From the NCBI GenBank assembly GCA_963819115.1, contig CAWFUR010000011.1:992001-1056000 (forward strand): 64,000 nucleotides of DNA. Reading direction: 5' to 3'. Every line of letters starts with the position of its first letter. Position 1 is the first letter of the stretch. Shown in pieces: positions 1 through 7,785 of this stretch. Origin of the DNA: JACVRW01 sp963819115. Lineage in GTDB: Bacteria; Actinomycetota; Thermoleophilia; Solirubrobacterales; Thermoleophilaceae. The notes below the pieces were generated by a model. It did no database searches. It worked only from the letters and a program-made list of their open reading frames with translations, and was not told the origin of the DNA. A program made the position numbers and the translations under genes.

Positions 1-2
1 AC

Positions 3-1286
3 GAGCCCACTCCCTTCCAGGAGGCGCAGGACCTGGCGGCGCAGGCCTGGGGGGCGCGCCGCACCTGGTTCCTCGTGAACGGAGCGTCCCAGGGCAACCA
101 CGTGGCCCTGCTGACGCTGGCCCATACGGGCCGGTCGGTGGTGGTGCAGCGGAACGCGCACTCGAGCACGATCGACGCGCTGGTGGTGTCGGGCCTGCGG
201 CCCACCTTCGTGGCCCCGGAGCTCGACCCCGAGCTTTTCGTGGCCCACTGCATGACCCCCGAGGCGCTCGACCTCGCGCTCCGGGAGACCCCGGACGCGG
301 TGGGGGCCACCGTGGTCTCGCCCACCTACTTCGGCGCGATGGCCGACGTGGCGGCGCTGCTCGAGGTGGCGCACTCACACGGCGTGCCACTGGTGGTGGA
401 CGAGTCCTGGGGGGCGCACCTCGCCTTCCACGAGGACCTCCCCGACCACGCGCTCGCGCTCGGTGCCGACCTGGTGATCTCGAGCACCCACAAGATCGTG
501 GGGAGCCTCACGCAGTCGGCCATGATCCACCTCGGCCACGGCGATCTCGTGGACGAGGACGTGGTGGACCGGTGCGTCACGCTGATCGAGTCCACCAGCC
601 CGAGCTCCCTCCTAACGGGGTCGCTGGACGCCTCGCGCCGCCTGGCGGCCGTCAGCGGTCACGAGCTGCTCTCGGAGACGCTCCGGGCGCTCGCCCTGGC
701 TCGCGACGCCGTGCGCGAGATTCCCGGGCTCGACGTGCTGGACGAGCGCCTGGCGGGGGCGCCCGGGGTGTTCGCGTACGACCCGCTGCGCCTCGTGATC
801 GACGTTCGCGGAACCGGGCACAGCGGCTACGAGCTGGCCCGGATCGTGCGCGAGCGCGACGACGTGAACCTGGAGCTCGCGGGGGAGAACGTGATGGTTG
901 CGGTGTTCGGCATCGGCGAGGACGCCACGTCGTCCGCCGCTCGCCTCCTGGGCGCGCTGCGCCGGGGGGTGGGGACCCTCAGCGAGAGCCCGGAGGACCG
1001 GCTGGACGAGGCCTTCGCCGCTCCACCGCCCTGGGGCGAGCTGGTGATGACCCCGCGCGAGGCGTTCCTCGGGCCCCAGGAGGTCGTTCCGGCGGGCGAT
1101 GCCGTGGGCCGGGTGGCCGCCGAGTCGCTGGCCGCCTACCCGCCGGGCATCCCGAACGTGCTCCCGGGCGAGCGGCTCACGGCCGAGACGCTCGACTACA
1201 TCCGCCAGGCCCTGGACCACGGCGGGAGCCTGCGCGGGGCCAGCGACCGCAGGCTCGAGACTCTCCGCGTGGCGATCGAGGGCTAG
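3..1286 (+). CDS. Orn/Lys/Arg decarboxylase family protein, 5'-truncated by window edge
   Basis: PLP-dependent fold-type I decarboxylase of the ornithine/lysine/arginine group, expected to decarboxylate a basic amino acid toward polyamines or agmatine in the cytoplasm. The frame is open from the first bases, and sense residues ahead of the first internal GTG (75) read AWGARRTWFLVNGASQGN, the family's substrate and cofactor loop, so the true start lies left of the window. The PLP lysine is in STHKIVGSLTQ (about nt 484-516). A small C-terminal domain is complete to the TAG. About 427 residues are visible; relatives have roughly 480. The 3' end converges on and overlaps the M20 hydrolase by 4 bp. 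The exact substrate cannot be told from sequence. Confidence 0.85.
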   Translation, partial: EPTPFQEAQDLAAQAWGARRTWFLVNGASQGNHVALLTLAHTGRSVVVQRNAHSSTIDALVVSGLRPTFVAPELDPELFVAHCMTPEALDLALRETPDAVGATVVSPTYFGAMADVAALLEVAHSHGVPLVVDESWGAHLAFHEDLPDHALALGADLVISSTHKIVGSLTQSAMIHLGHGDLVDEDVVDRCVTLIESTSPSSLLTGSLDASRRLAAVSGHELLSETLRALALARDAVREIPGLDVLDERLAGAPGVFAYDPLRLVIDVRGTGHSGYELARIVRERDDVNLELAGENVMVAVFGIGEDATSSAARLLGALRRGVGTLSESPEDRLDEAFAAPPPWGELVMTPREAFLGPQEVVPAGDAVGRVAAESLAAYPPGIPNVLPGERLTAETLDYIRQALDHGGSLRGASDRRLETLRVAIEG

Positions 1287-2497
1287 AGCAGCTCGCCCCG
1301 CGCGACCCGGAGCGCGAGCCGGCCGAACGCCTCGATCGCCCGCTCCAGGTCCTCCTCGCGCGTGTCCTCCTCGGGCGCGTGGCTGATGCCGCCGAGCGAC
1401 GGCGCGAAGATCATGGCCACCGGGAGGTGACGGGCCATCGCGGCCGCGTCGTGCAGGGCTCCGCTGGCCAGCACCCGCCCCGTGCCCGACTCCTCTCGTG
1501 CCGCGGCCACCAGGCGCTCGTCGAAGGCGATCGGCTCGATGTGCCAGATCTCGGACTCGGCGAGCTCGCAGCCGCGCCCGGACGCGTTCTCCTCCGCGGC
1601 CGCGCGAGTCGCCGCCAGCATCTCCGCGAGCGGGCCCGGCTCGGGGTGTCGCAGGTCCACCACCAGCTCCGCCCGCCCGGCCACGGCGGTGGGGATGCCG
1701 GGCGCCAGCCGCATCACCCCGGTGGTGCCCACCCCGCCGTGGGCGCGCGCGATCGCCTCCACCGCCAGGGCCATGCCCGCGGCGGCGAGCCCGGCGTCCC
1801 GCCGCATCTCCATCGGGGTGGTGCCCGCGTGGGCGGCCTGGCCGCTGAACTCGAACCGGTGCCGCTCCACGCCGGCGGTGCCGCTCACGGCGGCCACGGC
1901 CACGCCCTCGCGGTCGAGCACCGGACCCTGCTCGATGTGGAGCTCGAGGTAGGCGCGGAGGCCCTCACGCCGCCGGGCGGCAGCGCCCACCGAGCGCAGT
2001 TCCACGCCGTGCTCGCCCACCACGGCGGCGATGCCGCGGCCGTCGGCGTCGGTCAGGCCGGCCAGCGACCCGGGATCGAGCGTCCCGGCCACGGCCGAGC
2101 TGCCGAAGAGGCTGCGCCCGAAGCGGGCGCCCTCCTCGTCGGCGAAGTCCACCAGCGTCACCGCGTGAGGCGGTCGCTCGTCGGCGGCGGCGCGAAGCAC
2201 CTCGACGGCAGCCATCACGCCGAGCGCGCCGTCGAGCCAGCCGCCGGCGGGCACGGAGTCGATGTGCGATCCGACGGCAACGCTCCCCTCGCGCTCGCCC
2301 GGCAGCCGGGCCCAGAGGTTGGCCGCCTCGTCGCGCTCCAGCGTCACGCCGTCGATCGCGGCCAGGCGGGCGCGAAGGAACTCGCGAGCCTTCTCCCACT
2401 CCGCGGTCCAGCACACCCGCCGAGCCCCGCCGGGGCCGCCGGTCAACCGGTCCAGCTCCCGGAGGTCCGCGATGACGCGCCGGGCGTCGAACGGCAT
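1283..2497 (-). CDS. M20-family Zn-dependent amidohydrolase (allantoate / N-carbamoyl amino acid hydrolase type)
   Basis: A 404-residue di-zinc peptidase-like hydrolase of the AllC/HyuC group, which removes ureido or carbamoyl groups from N-carbamoyl amino acids or allantoate. Metal ligands are recognisable: His78 in GSHIDSVPAGG, Asp89 in WLDGALG, the Glu pair in DFADEEGARFG, a later His in LELHIEQGP, and the C-terminal GGISHAPEED. The chosen ATG (2497) gives family length; upstream extension in this frame is antisense to other genes. Its ATG overlaps the upstream deiminase-like gene's TGA (TGATG), so the two are translationally coupled. That pairing suggests a deiminase followed by a carbamoyl hydrolase, which is an inference. 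Confidence 0.85.
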   Translation of the reverse strand: MPFDARRVIADLRELDRLTGGPGGARRVCWTAEWEKAREFLRARLAAIDGVTLERDEAANLWARLPGEREGSVAVGSHIDSVPAGGWLDGALGVMAAVEVLRAAADERPPHAVTLVDFADEEGARFGRSLFGSSAVAGTLDPGSLAGLTDADGRGIAAVVGEHGVELRSVGAAARRREGLRAYLELHIEQGPVLDREGVAVAAVSGTAGVERHRFEFSGQAAHAGTTPMEMRRDAGLAAAGMALAVEAIARAHGGVGTTGVMRLAPGIPTAVAGRAELVVDLRHPEPGPLAEMLAATRAAAEENASGRGCELAESEIWHIEPIAFDERLVAAAREESGTGRVLASGALHDAAAMARHLPVAMIFAPSLGGISHAPEEDTREEDLERAIEAFGRLALRVARGELL

Positions 2498-3375
2498 CAG
2501 CCCACGCGTTCGCGCCGGATCGCCTGCATCAGGCAGTGCGCGCCGCCGCCCCCGAGCGTGAAGGCCGAAAGCTCGGGGTCGTAGACGGTCAGGCCGAGCG
2601 CGCGAAGCCGGTCGTTGAGGTCTTTCGACTCGGCGGTGGAAAGCACCCGGTCGCCGCCCAGGCAGACGCCGTTCACCCCGAGCTTGAGGGCAGCGGCGAG
2701 CGTGACGGGCACGATCTGCACGCCCTTCTCCTCGAGCCAGCGCACGAAGCCGGTGGAGGCCTGCTCCACGCACACCGCGGCCAGCTTCTCTCCCAGCATG
2801 CACGCGAGCACGTCGATGTGCAGGAAGTGGGGCGGGATGCGCTCGACCCGCACCTCCCAGCCCTCGGCCTCGAGCCAGGACGCCACCTGGCGTCCGGCCT
2901 GCTCCTGAGTGCGCTCCTCGCCCGTGCCGATCGCGGCCACACCGGGCTCGACGATCATGAAATCTCCACCCTCGAGCGTTCCTGCGGTCACCATCTCCTT
3001 GATCGGGATCCCCTGACCCTGGTAGAAGCGGATCACGGCCGCATATTCGCCCCGCCGCCACCATTGGGCCGGCTGGGTCACGATCGGGCCGTCGGGAACG
3101 TTGATGCTCGAGTCGCGCGCGAACACCTGGTACGGAAGCGCCGGATCGGGCTCGAGGAAGTGCGTCCGAACGCCGTTCTCCTCGTACACGGACACCATCT
3201 CGGCATGCTGGCGCATCGCCGCGTCATGGTCGAAGACGAGGCCCGAGTCGAGCGTCGCCCGTGAGATCGCGCTCGTGGGCAGCCACCGGAAGTGGTCGGG
3301 CGGGCAGAGCAGCACGTCGAGCAGCCGTCCATACTCGGAGTCGACGCCCCAGCCCGTTTCCCCGTCCGCTGCCAT
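2497..3375 (-). CDS. Amidinotransferase/deiminase superfamily protein (DDAH/arginine deiminase-like)
   Basis: A 292-residue protein of the guanidino-group-modifying fold (arginine deiminase, dimethylarginine dimethylaminohydrolase, amidinotransferase). Motifs in order: FARDSSINVPDG near residue 86, TLEGGDFMIV near 133, the catalytic His in HIDVLACML (about 186) and the nucleophilic Cys in GGGAHCLMQ (about 281). Length matches the short DDAH-like members rather than the roughly 400-residue arginine deiminases. ATG 3375 is preceded on its strand by a purine-rich AGGAAAGGG. It is first in a two-gene operon with the M20 hydrolase and divergent from acyP. Substrate (arginine, a methylarginine or another guanidino compound) is undetermined. 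Confidence 0.82.
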   Translation of the reverse strand: MAADGETGWGVDSEYGRLLDVLLCPPDHFRWLPTSAISRATLDSGLVFDHDAAMRQHAEMVSVYEENGVRTHFLEPDPALPYQVFARDSSINVPDGPIVTQPAQWWRRGEYAAVIRFYQGQGIPIKEMVTAGTLEGGDFMIVEPGVAAIGTGEERTQEQAGRQVASWLEAEGWEVRVERIPPHFLHIDVLACMLGEKLAAVCVEQASTGFVRWLEEKGVQIVPVTLAAALKLGVNGVCLGGDRVLSTAESKDLNDRLRALGLTVYDPELSAFTLGGGGAHCLMQAIRRERVG

Positions 3376-3414
3376 GTTCGAGAGCCGCCCTTTCCTCGTG
3401 AACGCCTGCGGAGT

Positions 3415-3690
3415 ATGAGCGAGCCGGGTCGCCGCCGCGTGGTCGTGCACGGGCACGTCCAGGGCGTGTTCTTTCGCGACACCGTCCGTCGCGAGGCGGA
3501 TCGGCGTGGCGTTGCCGGCTGGGTGCGGAACCGGGGCGACGGCGCGGTGGAGGCCGTCTTCGAGGGGCCGGCGGGCGATCTCGACGCGATGGTCGAGCTC
3601 AGCCGCCGCGGACCGCGCGGCGCCCGGGTTGAGAGCGTGGACGTGGAGGTCGCGGCACCGGAGGGCCTCTCGGGATTCGAGGTGCGCTGA
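3415..3690 (+). CDS. acyP: Acylphosphatase
   Basis: A 91-residue acylphosphatase hydrolysing carboxyl-phosphate anhydrides such as acetyl phosphate in the cytosol. The N-terminal signature HGHVQGVFFRDTVRREA contains the phosphate-binding loop and catalytic Arg; GWVRNRGDGAVEAVFEG carries the catalytic Asn. Length is typical. ATG 3415 was chosen because the longer open frame upstream has no family similarity and runs into the divergent deiminase gene 39 bp away. It precedes comEA by 66 bp and is probably transcribed separately, since comEA has its own -10-like hexamer. Confidence 0.93.
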   Translation: MSEPGRRRVVVHGHVQGVFFRDTVRREADRRGVAGWVRNRGDGAVEAVFEGPAGDLDAMVELSRRGPRGARVESVDVEVAAPEGLSGFEVR

Positions 3691-3744
3691 ACGCCTTTTT
3701 ACCGCGCCGTCACCCACGTCACCCACGCGTCTGCCGGCCCGCCG

Positions 3745-3750
3745 TACGGT
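3745..3750 (+). promoter_or_regulatory. -10 hexamer of comEA, leaderless type
   Basis: TACGGT, 6 nt before the comEA ATG. Transcription would begin at or next to the start codon; there is no Shine-Dalgarno sequence in between. Confidence 0.5.
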
Positions 3751-3756
3751 CGGCGC

Positions 3757-4359
3757 ATGACCGATCGCTCTCTCGGAACCCTCGCCATCTGGGCCGTGGC
3801 CGCGGTGCTCGGCGTGTTCGCGCTCACGCGTGTGTTCGGCGGCGACGGACAGGGTGGCGCCCCGGTGAGGATCGCCGGCCCGGCTAGCGGAGCCGCGGCA
3901 GCACCCGGGCCCGCCGGCCACAGGCCCGCGGGGGTGCTCGTGCACGTGGCAGGCTCGGTTCTGCGGCCCGGTCTCGTCCACGTTCCCGCCGGCGCCAGGG
4001 TTGCCACGGCCGTGAGGCTCGCCGGGGGTCCCGCCCCCAGGGCCGACATGAACGGGCTGAACCTGGCCGCGAAGGTGGAGGACGGCCAGCAGGTGGTGGT
4101 GCCGGCTCGAGCCGCCGCGCGCGCTTCGGCCGGGGTGGCGCCCGCCGCGCCCGGCTCGGCGCCCGGAATGCGGGTGAGCCTCGGCAGCGCGACGCTCGAG
4201 CAGCTCGACGAACTGGACGGCATCGGGCCGACGCTCGCGCAGCGCATTCTGGAATACCGCGCCCAGCATGGCGGCTTCTCGTCGTTGGCCGACCTGGGCG
4301 AGGTGGAGGGGATCGGCGAGAAGCGGCTCGCGGCCCTCCGCGAGGCCCTCCAGCCATGA
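3757..4359 (+). CDS. comEA: ComEA-like DNA-binding protein (SLBB + helix-hairpin-helix)
   Basis: A 200-residue membrane-anchored DNA receptor of the natural-transformation system. One N-terminal transmembrane helix (LAIWAVAAVLGVFALTRVF, about residues 6-24) is followed by a Gly/Ala/Pro linker, an SLBB domain (VLVHVAGSVLRPGLVHVPAG to VEDGQQVVVP) and a C-terminal double helix-hairpin-helix (LDELDGIGPTLAQRIL, EVEGIGEKRLAAL). It would present dsDNA at the outer face of the membrane to the ComEC channel. comEC starts 6 bp downstream, so the pair is an operon. A leaderless-type -10 lies just upstream of the ATG. Confidence 0.92.
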   Translation: MTDRSLGTLAIWAVAAVLGVFALTRVFGGDGQGGAPVRIAGPASGAAAAPGPAGHRPAGVLVHVAGSVLRPGLVHVPAGARVATAVRLAGGPAPRADMNGLNLAAKVEDGQQVVVPARAAARASAGVAPAAPGSAPGMRVSLGSATLEQLDELDGIGPTLAQRILEYRAQHGGFSSLADLGEVEGIGEKRLAALREALQP

Positions 4360-4365
4360 CGCCCG

Positions 4366-6780
4366 GTGAACGTGCTGCGCGACCGCCCATGGCACGTGGC
4401 GATGGGGGCGCTGGCCCTTGGACTCGTCCTGGCGCCGTACCCGGAGGTCCCCGCGCTGGGAGTGGCCGCCGGGGTGGGTTTCGCCGCCGCGGGTGTGGCG
4501 CGCGCTCCGCTCGCGGGCGCCCTTGCCGCGGCCCTGATGCTCAGCGGCGCGGTGGCGGGGGATATCCGTCTTGCCTCGATCGACGCGCCCGCCGCGCGGG
4601 TGCGGGACGGCGCGTCCGCGACGGTCCGCGCATGGCTGGCCACACCGGTCCGCCCGGGTCGCTTCGGGTCGTCGGCGGAGGTCACGGTCAGCCGGGGGCC
4701 GCTGCGAGGCGCTCGCCTGCTCGTCCGCGCGTCGCAGTGGGCGTCGCTGCCGCGCCGCGCGGGAGTGGGCGAGGGGCTGGCCATCAGCGGCACCCTGAGC
4801 GCGCTCGGGCAGGACCCTTACGACGCCGAGCTTCGCCGGCGGGGCGTGGCGGGCGAGCTGTACGCCCGGGAGGCGCACCCCGACGGGCGCCGGCGCGGGG
4901 GCCTCCAGGGAGCGCTCGACTCGGCGCGGCGCCGGGCGGAGACCGGGGTGGAGGCGGGCCTCGCGGCGGCCGGCGCCGAGCTTCTGCGCGGCATGGTCCT
5001 GGGCGAGGACGAGGACATCGACCCGGGCGTGCGCCAGGACTTCCGCGACAGCGGTCTCGCACACCTGCTGGCCGTGTCCGGACAGAACGTGGTCCTGCTC
5101 GCGGCGCTGGCGCTCCCGGTGCTGGCGCTGGCCGGTCTCGGTGCCAGGGCGAGGCTGCTCGGACTGCTCCTGCTCACGGCGCTCTACGTGCCCCTGGCCG
5201 GAGCCGGCCCCGCGCTCCAGCGGGCCGGTGTCATGGGCGCCGCCGGAATCGCGGCCACGGCGGCCTCGCGCCCCGCGTCGGGCGCGTACGCACTCCTGCT
5301 CGCCGCGGTGGTCACGCTGGCCGTCAACCCTCGCGCGGCGGGCGACCCCGGATGGCAGCTGTCCTTCGCCGCGGTCGCCGGGATCATCGTTCTGTCGCCA
5401 CCCCTCCGGCGGGGGTTGGCATCGGCGCTGGAGGCGCTTCGTCCGGGCGCGGCGTCCGACCGTGCGCGTGGCCGGGCGCGGGCGGCCGTGTCGCGCACCG
5501 CGGTGGACGGCGTGGCGATGAGCGTGGCCGCCACGGTGGCCACGGCCCCGCTTCTGGCGCTCCACTTCGGGCGTGTGCCGCTGGCCGGACTGCCCGCGAA
5601 CCTGCTGGCGCTGCCGGCGGTGGCGCCGGTCATGTGGCTGGGAATGGCGAAGGCCGCGGTGGGTCAGCTCGCGAGTACGGGCTCGCCCCTGGCACCACTC
5701 GCGAGTGCGGCGGCGTCCGCCCTCGGGTGGGTGGCGGGCGTGCCACTGGCCTACCTCTCGTGGACGGCGCGGGCGTTCGCCGACGTGCGCGGCGGGGTTG
5801 TCACCCCGCCGGTGCGATCGCCCGTGACGCTGGCCATGGCCTACGGGCTCCTGCTGGCCGCCTGGGCCGGCGCGTCGCGCGTGCTCGGCCGCGGGCAGGA
5901 CCGGGCGCAGGAGGCGGCGGGCGCCTGGCGACGGTTGCCCCGGACGCGGAGAACGGCAGTTGTGGCTGTGGCAGGCGCCGCGCTCCTGCTGGCGCTGGGA
6001 CACCTCCTCGGCCCACCCCGTCCACCGCACGCGCTCACCGTCCGCTTCCTCGATGTGGGGCAGGGCGACGCCACGCTGATCCAGGACCCGAGCGGCGCGG
6101 CGATCCTCTTCGACGCGGGCCCGCCCGAGGCGGCCGCGTGGCGCCTTCTGCGTCGCGCCGGGGTCCGGCGCCTCGCCGCGGTCGTGGCCACCCACCCCTC
6201 GCGCGACCACCATGGTGGGCTGGTCGATGTGCTCGACCACTTCCCGGTAGGCGTGCTCTTCGACGGCGGAGACGGCACCCGCGACGCGGGCTTCCGGGCG
6301 GTGGAATCGGAGGCCGACCGCCTGGGAATCCGCCGCGTGGTGGCGCGTGCGGGCACGGCCTTCGCCGTGGGCTCGATCAGCGTGCGGGTGCTTTCTCCGC
6401 CGCCGCGCCCGCCCGGGCCGCCCCCGGACGACCCGAACCCGCGCGGCATCGTGGCCGTGGTCAGCAGCGGCGACTTCGACCTGCTCCTGTCGGCCGATGC
6501 CGAGAGCGTGGCGCTGCTGCCGCTCACGCTGCCGGACGTGGACGCCATGAAGGTCCCCCACCACGGGAGCGCCGATCCGGGCCTTCCGGAGGTGCTGGTG
6601 CGGCTCCGACCCGAGGTGGCGGCGATCGAGGTGGGGAGGGCGAACACCTACGGACACCCCACCCCGTCGACCCTCCGTGCGCTGGCGCGAGCGGGGACCC
6701 GGACCTTCCGGACGGACCGCGACGGCACCGTGAGCCTCACCGTTGAGAACGGGGAGATGCGGGTGGACACCGAGCGCTGA
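4366..6780 (+). CDS. comEC: ComEC/Rec2 DNA-uptake channel with metallo-beta-lactamase-like domain
   Basis: An 804-residue polytopic protein that forms the DNA translocation channel of competence. N-terminal DUF4131-like segment (about 1-200), central multi-spanning competence domain containing LLAVSGQNVVLLAALALPVL, and a C-terminal metallo-beta-lactamase-like domain (from about 560; FLDVGQGDATLIQDP). The metal motif reads THPSRDHHGG (residues 609-618) where most relatives have HxDxDH: the first Asp is Ser612. Other ligand regions (DAMKVPHHGSADPG, ANTYGHPTPS) are intact. Starts at GTG 4366, six bases after comEA. Whether the beta-lactamase-like domain is an active nuclease with Ser612 is open. 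Confidence 0.93.
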   Translation: MNVLRDRPWHVAMGALALGLVLAPYPEVPALGVAAGVGFAAAGVARAPLAGALAAALMLSGAVAGDIRLASIDAPAARVRDGASATVRAWLATPVRPGRFGSSAEVTVSRGPLRGARLLVRASQWASLPRRAGVGEGLAISGTLSALGQDPYDAELRRRGVAGELYAREAHPDGRRRGGLQGALDSARRRAETGVEAGLAAAGAELLRGMVLGEDEDIDPGVRQDFRDSGLAHLLAVSGQNVVLLAALALPVLALAGLGARARLLGLLLLTALYVPLAGAGPALQRAGVMGAAGIAATAASRPASGAYALLLAAVVTLAVNPRAAGDPGWQLSFAAVAGIIVLSPPLRRGLASALEALRPGAASDRARGRARAAVSRTAVDGVAMSVAATVATAPLLALHFGRVPLAGLPANLLALPAVAPVMWLGMAKAAVGQLASTGSPLAPLASAAASALGWVAGVPLAYLSWTARAFADVRGGVVTPPVRSPVTLAMAYGLLLAAWAGASRVLGRGQDRAQEAAGAWRRLPRTRRTAVVAVAGAALLLALGHLLGPPRPPHALTVRFLDVGQGDATLIQDPSGAAILFDAGPPEAAAWRLLRRAGVRRLAAVVATHPSRDHHGGLVDVLDHFPVGVLFDGGDGTRDAGFRAVESEADRLGIRRVVARAGTAFAVGSISVRVLSPPPRPPGPPPDDPNPRGIVAVVSSGDFDLLLSADAESVALLPLTLPDVDAMKVPHHGSADPGLPEVLVRLRPEVAAIEVGRANTYGHPTPSTLRALARAGTRTFRTDRDGTVSLTVENGEMRVDTER

Positions 6781-6811
6781 GCGCCGGGGCGGAGTCGGCT
6801 GGGGCCGGGCC

Positions 6812-6817
6812 TAGACT
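6812..6817 (+). promoter_or_regulatory. -10 hexamer of holA, leaderless type
   Basis: TAGACT, 8 nt before the holA GTG, with no Shine-Dalgarno sequence between. Confidence 0.5.
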
Positions 6818-6825
6818 GCGAGACC

Positions 6826-7785
6826 GTGGCCGCGCTGAAGCCCGCCTACCTCGTCTCCGGCGACGACGACGCCAAGATCGACTCCTGGCGCGCCCGCGTG
6901 CGCCGGCGGGCCGAGGAGGAGCACGGGCCCGGCGGCCTCGAGGTGTTCGATGCGCGTGCGAGCGACCCGGAGGACGTGGCCAGGGCGATGACCGCGCTCA
7001 CCTTCGACCCGGGGGTGCGCTACCTCCTGGTGGACGACGCGGGGTGCTGGAAGGCCTCCGATCTCGGCGCGCTGGAGGGCACCCTGGCGGACCTTCCGCC
7101 GGACACCGTCCTGGTCCTGATCGTGAGGGGAAAGCCGCTGAAGGCGCTGCGCTCGGCGGTCGAGAAGGCCGGCGGAGATGTGCGCGACTGTGCCGCCCCC
7201 AAGGCATGGGAGCTGCCCAAGTGGGCCGTCGAGCGGGCGCTGGAGCTGGGGCTGAGGCTCGACGCGGACGCGGCCAAGGAGCTCGTCACCAGGGTCGGCA
7301 CCAGCCAGCAGCGGCTGTCGCGCGAGCTGGAGAAGCTCTCGATCGCACTCCATCCGTCCACCACCGCGGCGGTGAGCGACGTGGAGGAGCTCGCCTCAGG
7401 AGACGGCACACCGCAGGCCTACGACCTGGCCGACGCGCTGGTGGCCGGGGACCTGCGCGCATGCCTCGCCCTGGCGGAGCAGCTCGAGGCCCACGGCGAG
7501 CGGGCGGGACGACTCGTCTACCCCATCGTGCGACGGCTTCGCGAGGTCCACCGCGCGGCCTCGCTGATCGAGGCGGGCATGCCGGAGCAGAAGGTGGCCG
7601 GCTCGCTCGGCATGCCGCCCTGGCTGGCCAAGCGGACCGTGTCCCGCGCCCGCAAGGCCGACCGTCAGGCGCTGGAGCGGGCACTGGAGGTCTTCGCCGA
7701 CCTCGAGGTGAACACGCGAGGGGGCGGCGAGGTGCAGCTCGACGAGGGCACCGCCTTCACCCTGGCCCTGTCGCGCGCCGCCTGA
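6826..7785 (+). CDS. holA: DNA polymerase III delta subunit
   Basis: A 319-residue clamp-loader delta subunit, which opens the beta sliding clamp during replication. Family order is visible: AAA-like N-terminal domain (YLVSGDDDAKIDSWRARV), VRYLLVDDAGCWK, the lid region with TSQQRLSRELEKLSIAL, and the C-terminal collar domain (LRACLALAEQLEAHG, YPIVRRLREVHRAA). As usual for this subunit there is no functional Walker A motif. It follows comEA-comEC, a placement common in Gram-positive genomes where holA leads into rpsT. Here a two-gene minus-strand block intervenes, and the aldehyde dehydrogenase reading frame overlaps the last 29 bp of holA in convergent orientation. Confidence 0.92.
   Translation: MAALKPAYLVSGDDDAKIDSWRARVRRRAEEEHGPGGLEVFDARASDPEDVARAMTALTFDPGVRYLLVDDAGCWKASDLGALEGTLADLPPDTVLVLIVRGKPLKALRSAVEKAGGDVRDCAAPKAWELPKWAVERALELGLRLDADAAKELVTRVGTSQQRLSRELEKLSIALHPSTTAAVSDVEELASGDGTPQAYDLADALVAGDLRACLALAEQLEAHGERAGRLVYPIVRRLREVHRAASLIEAGMPEQKVAGSLGMPPWLAKRTVSRARKADRQALERALEVFADLEVNTRGGGEVQLDEGTAFTLALSRAA

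Noticed and set aside
2497..6657. 1386-codon minus-strand open frame antisense to comEC
   Set aside because: Only the 292-residue deiminase-like end has family similarity. The rest is Arg/His/Gly-rich sequence typical of an antisense shadow at high GC.
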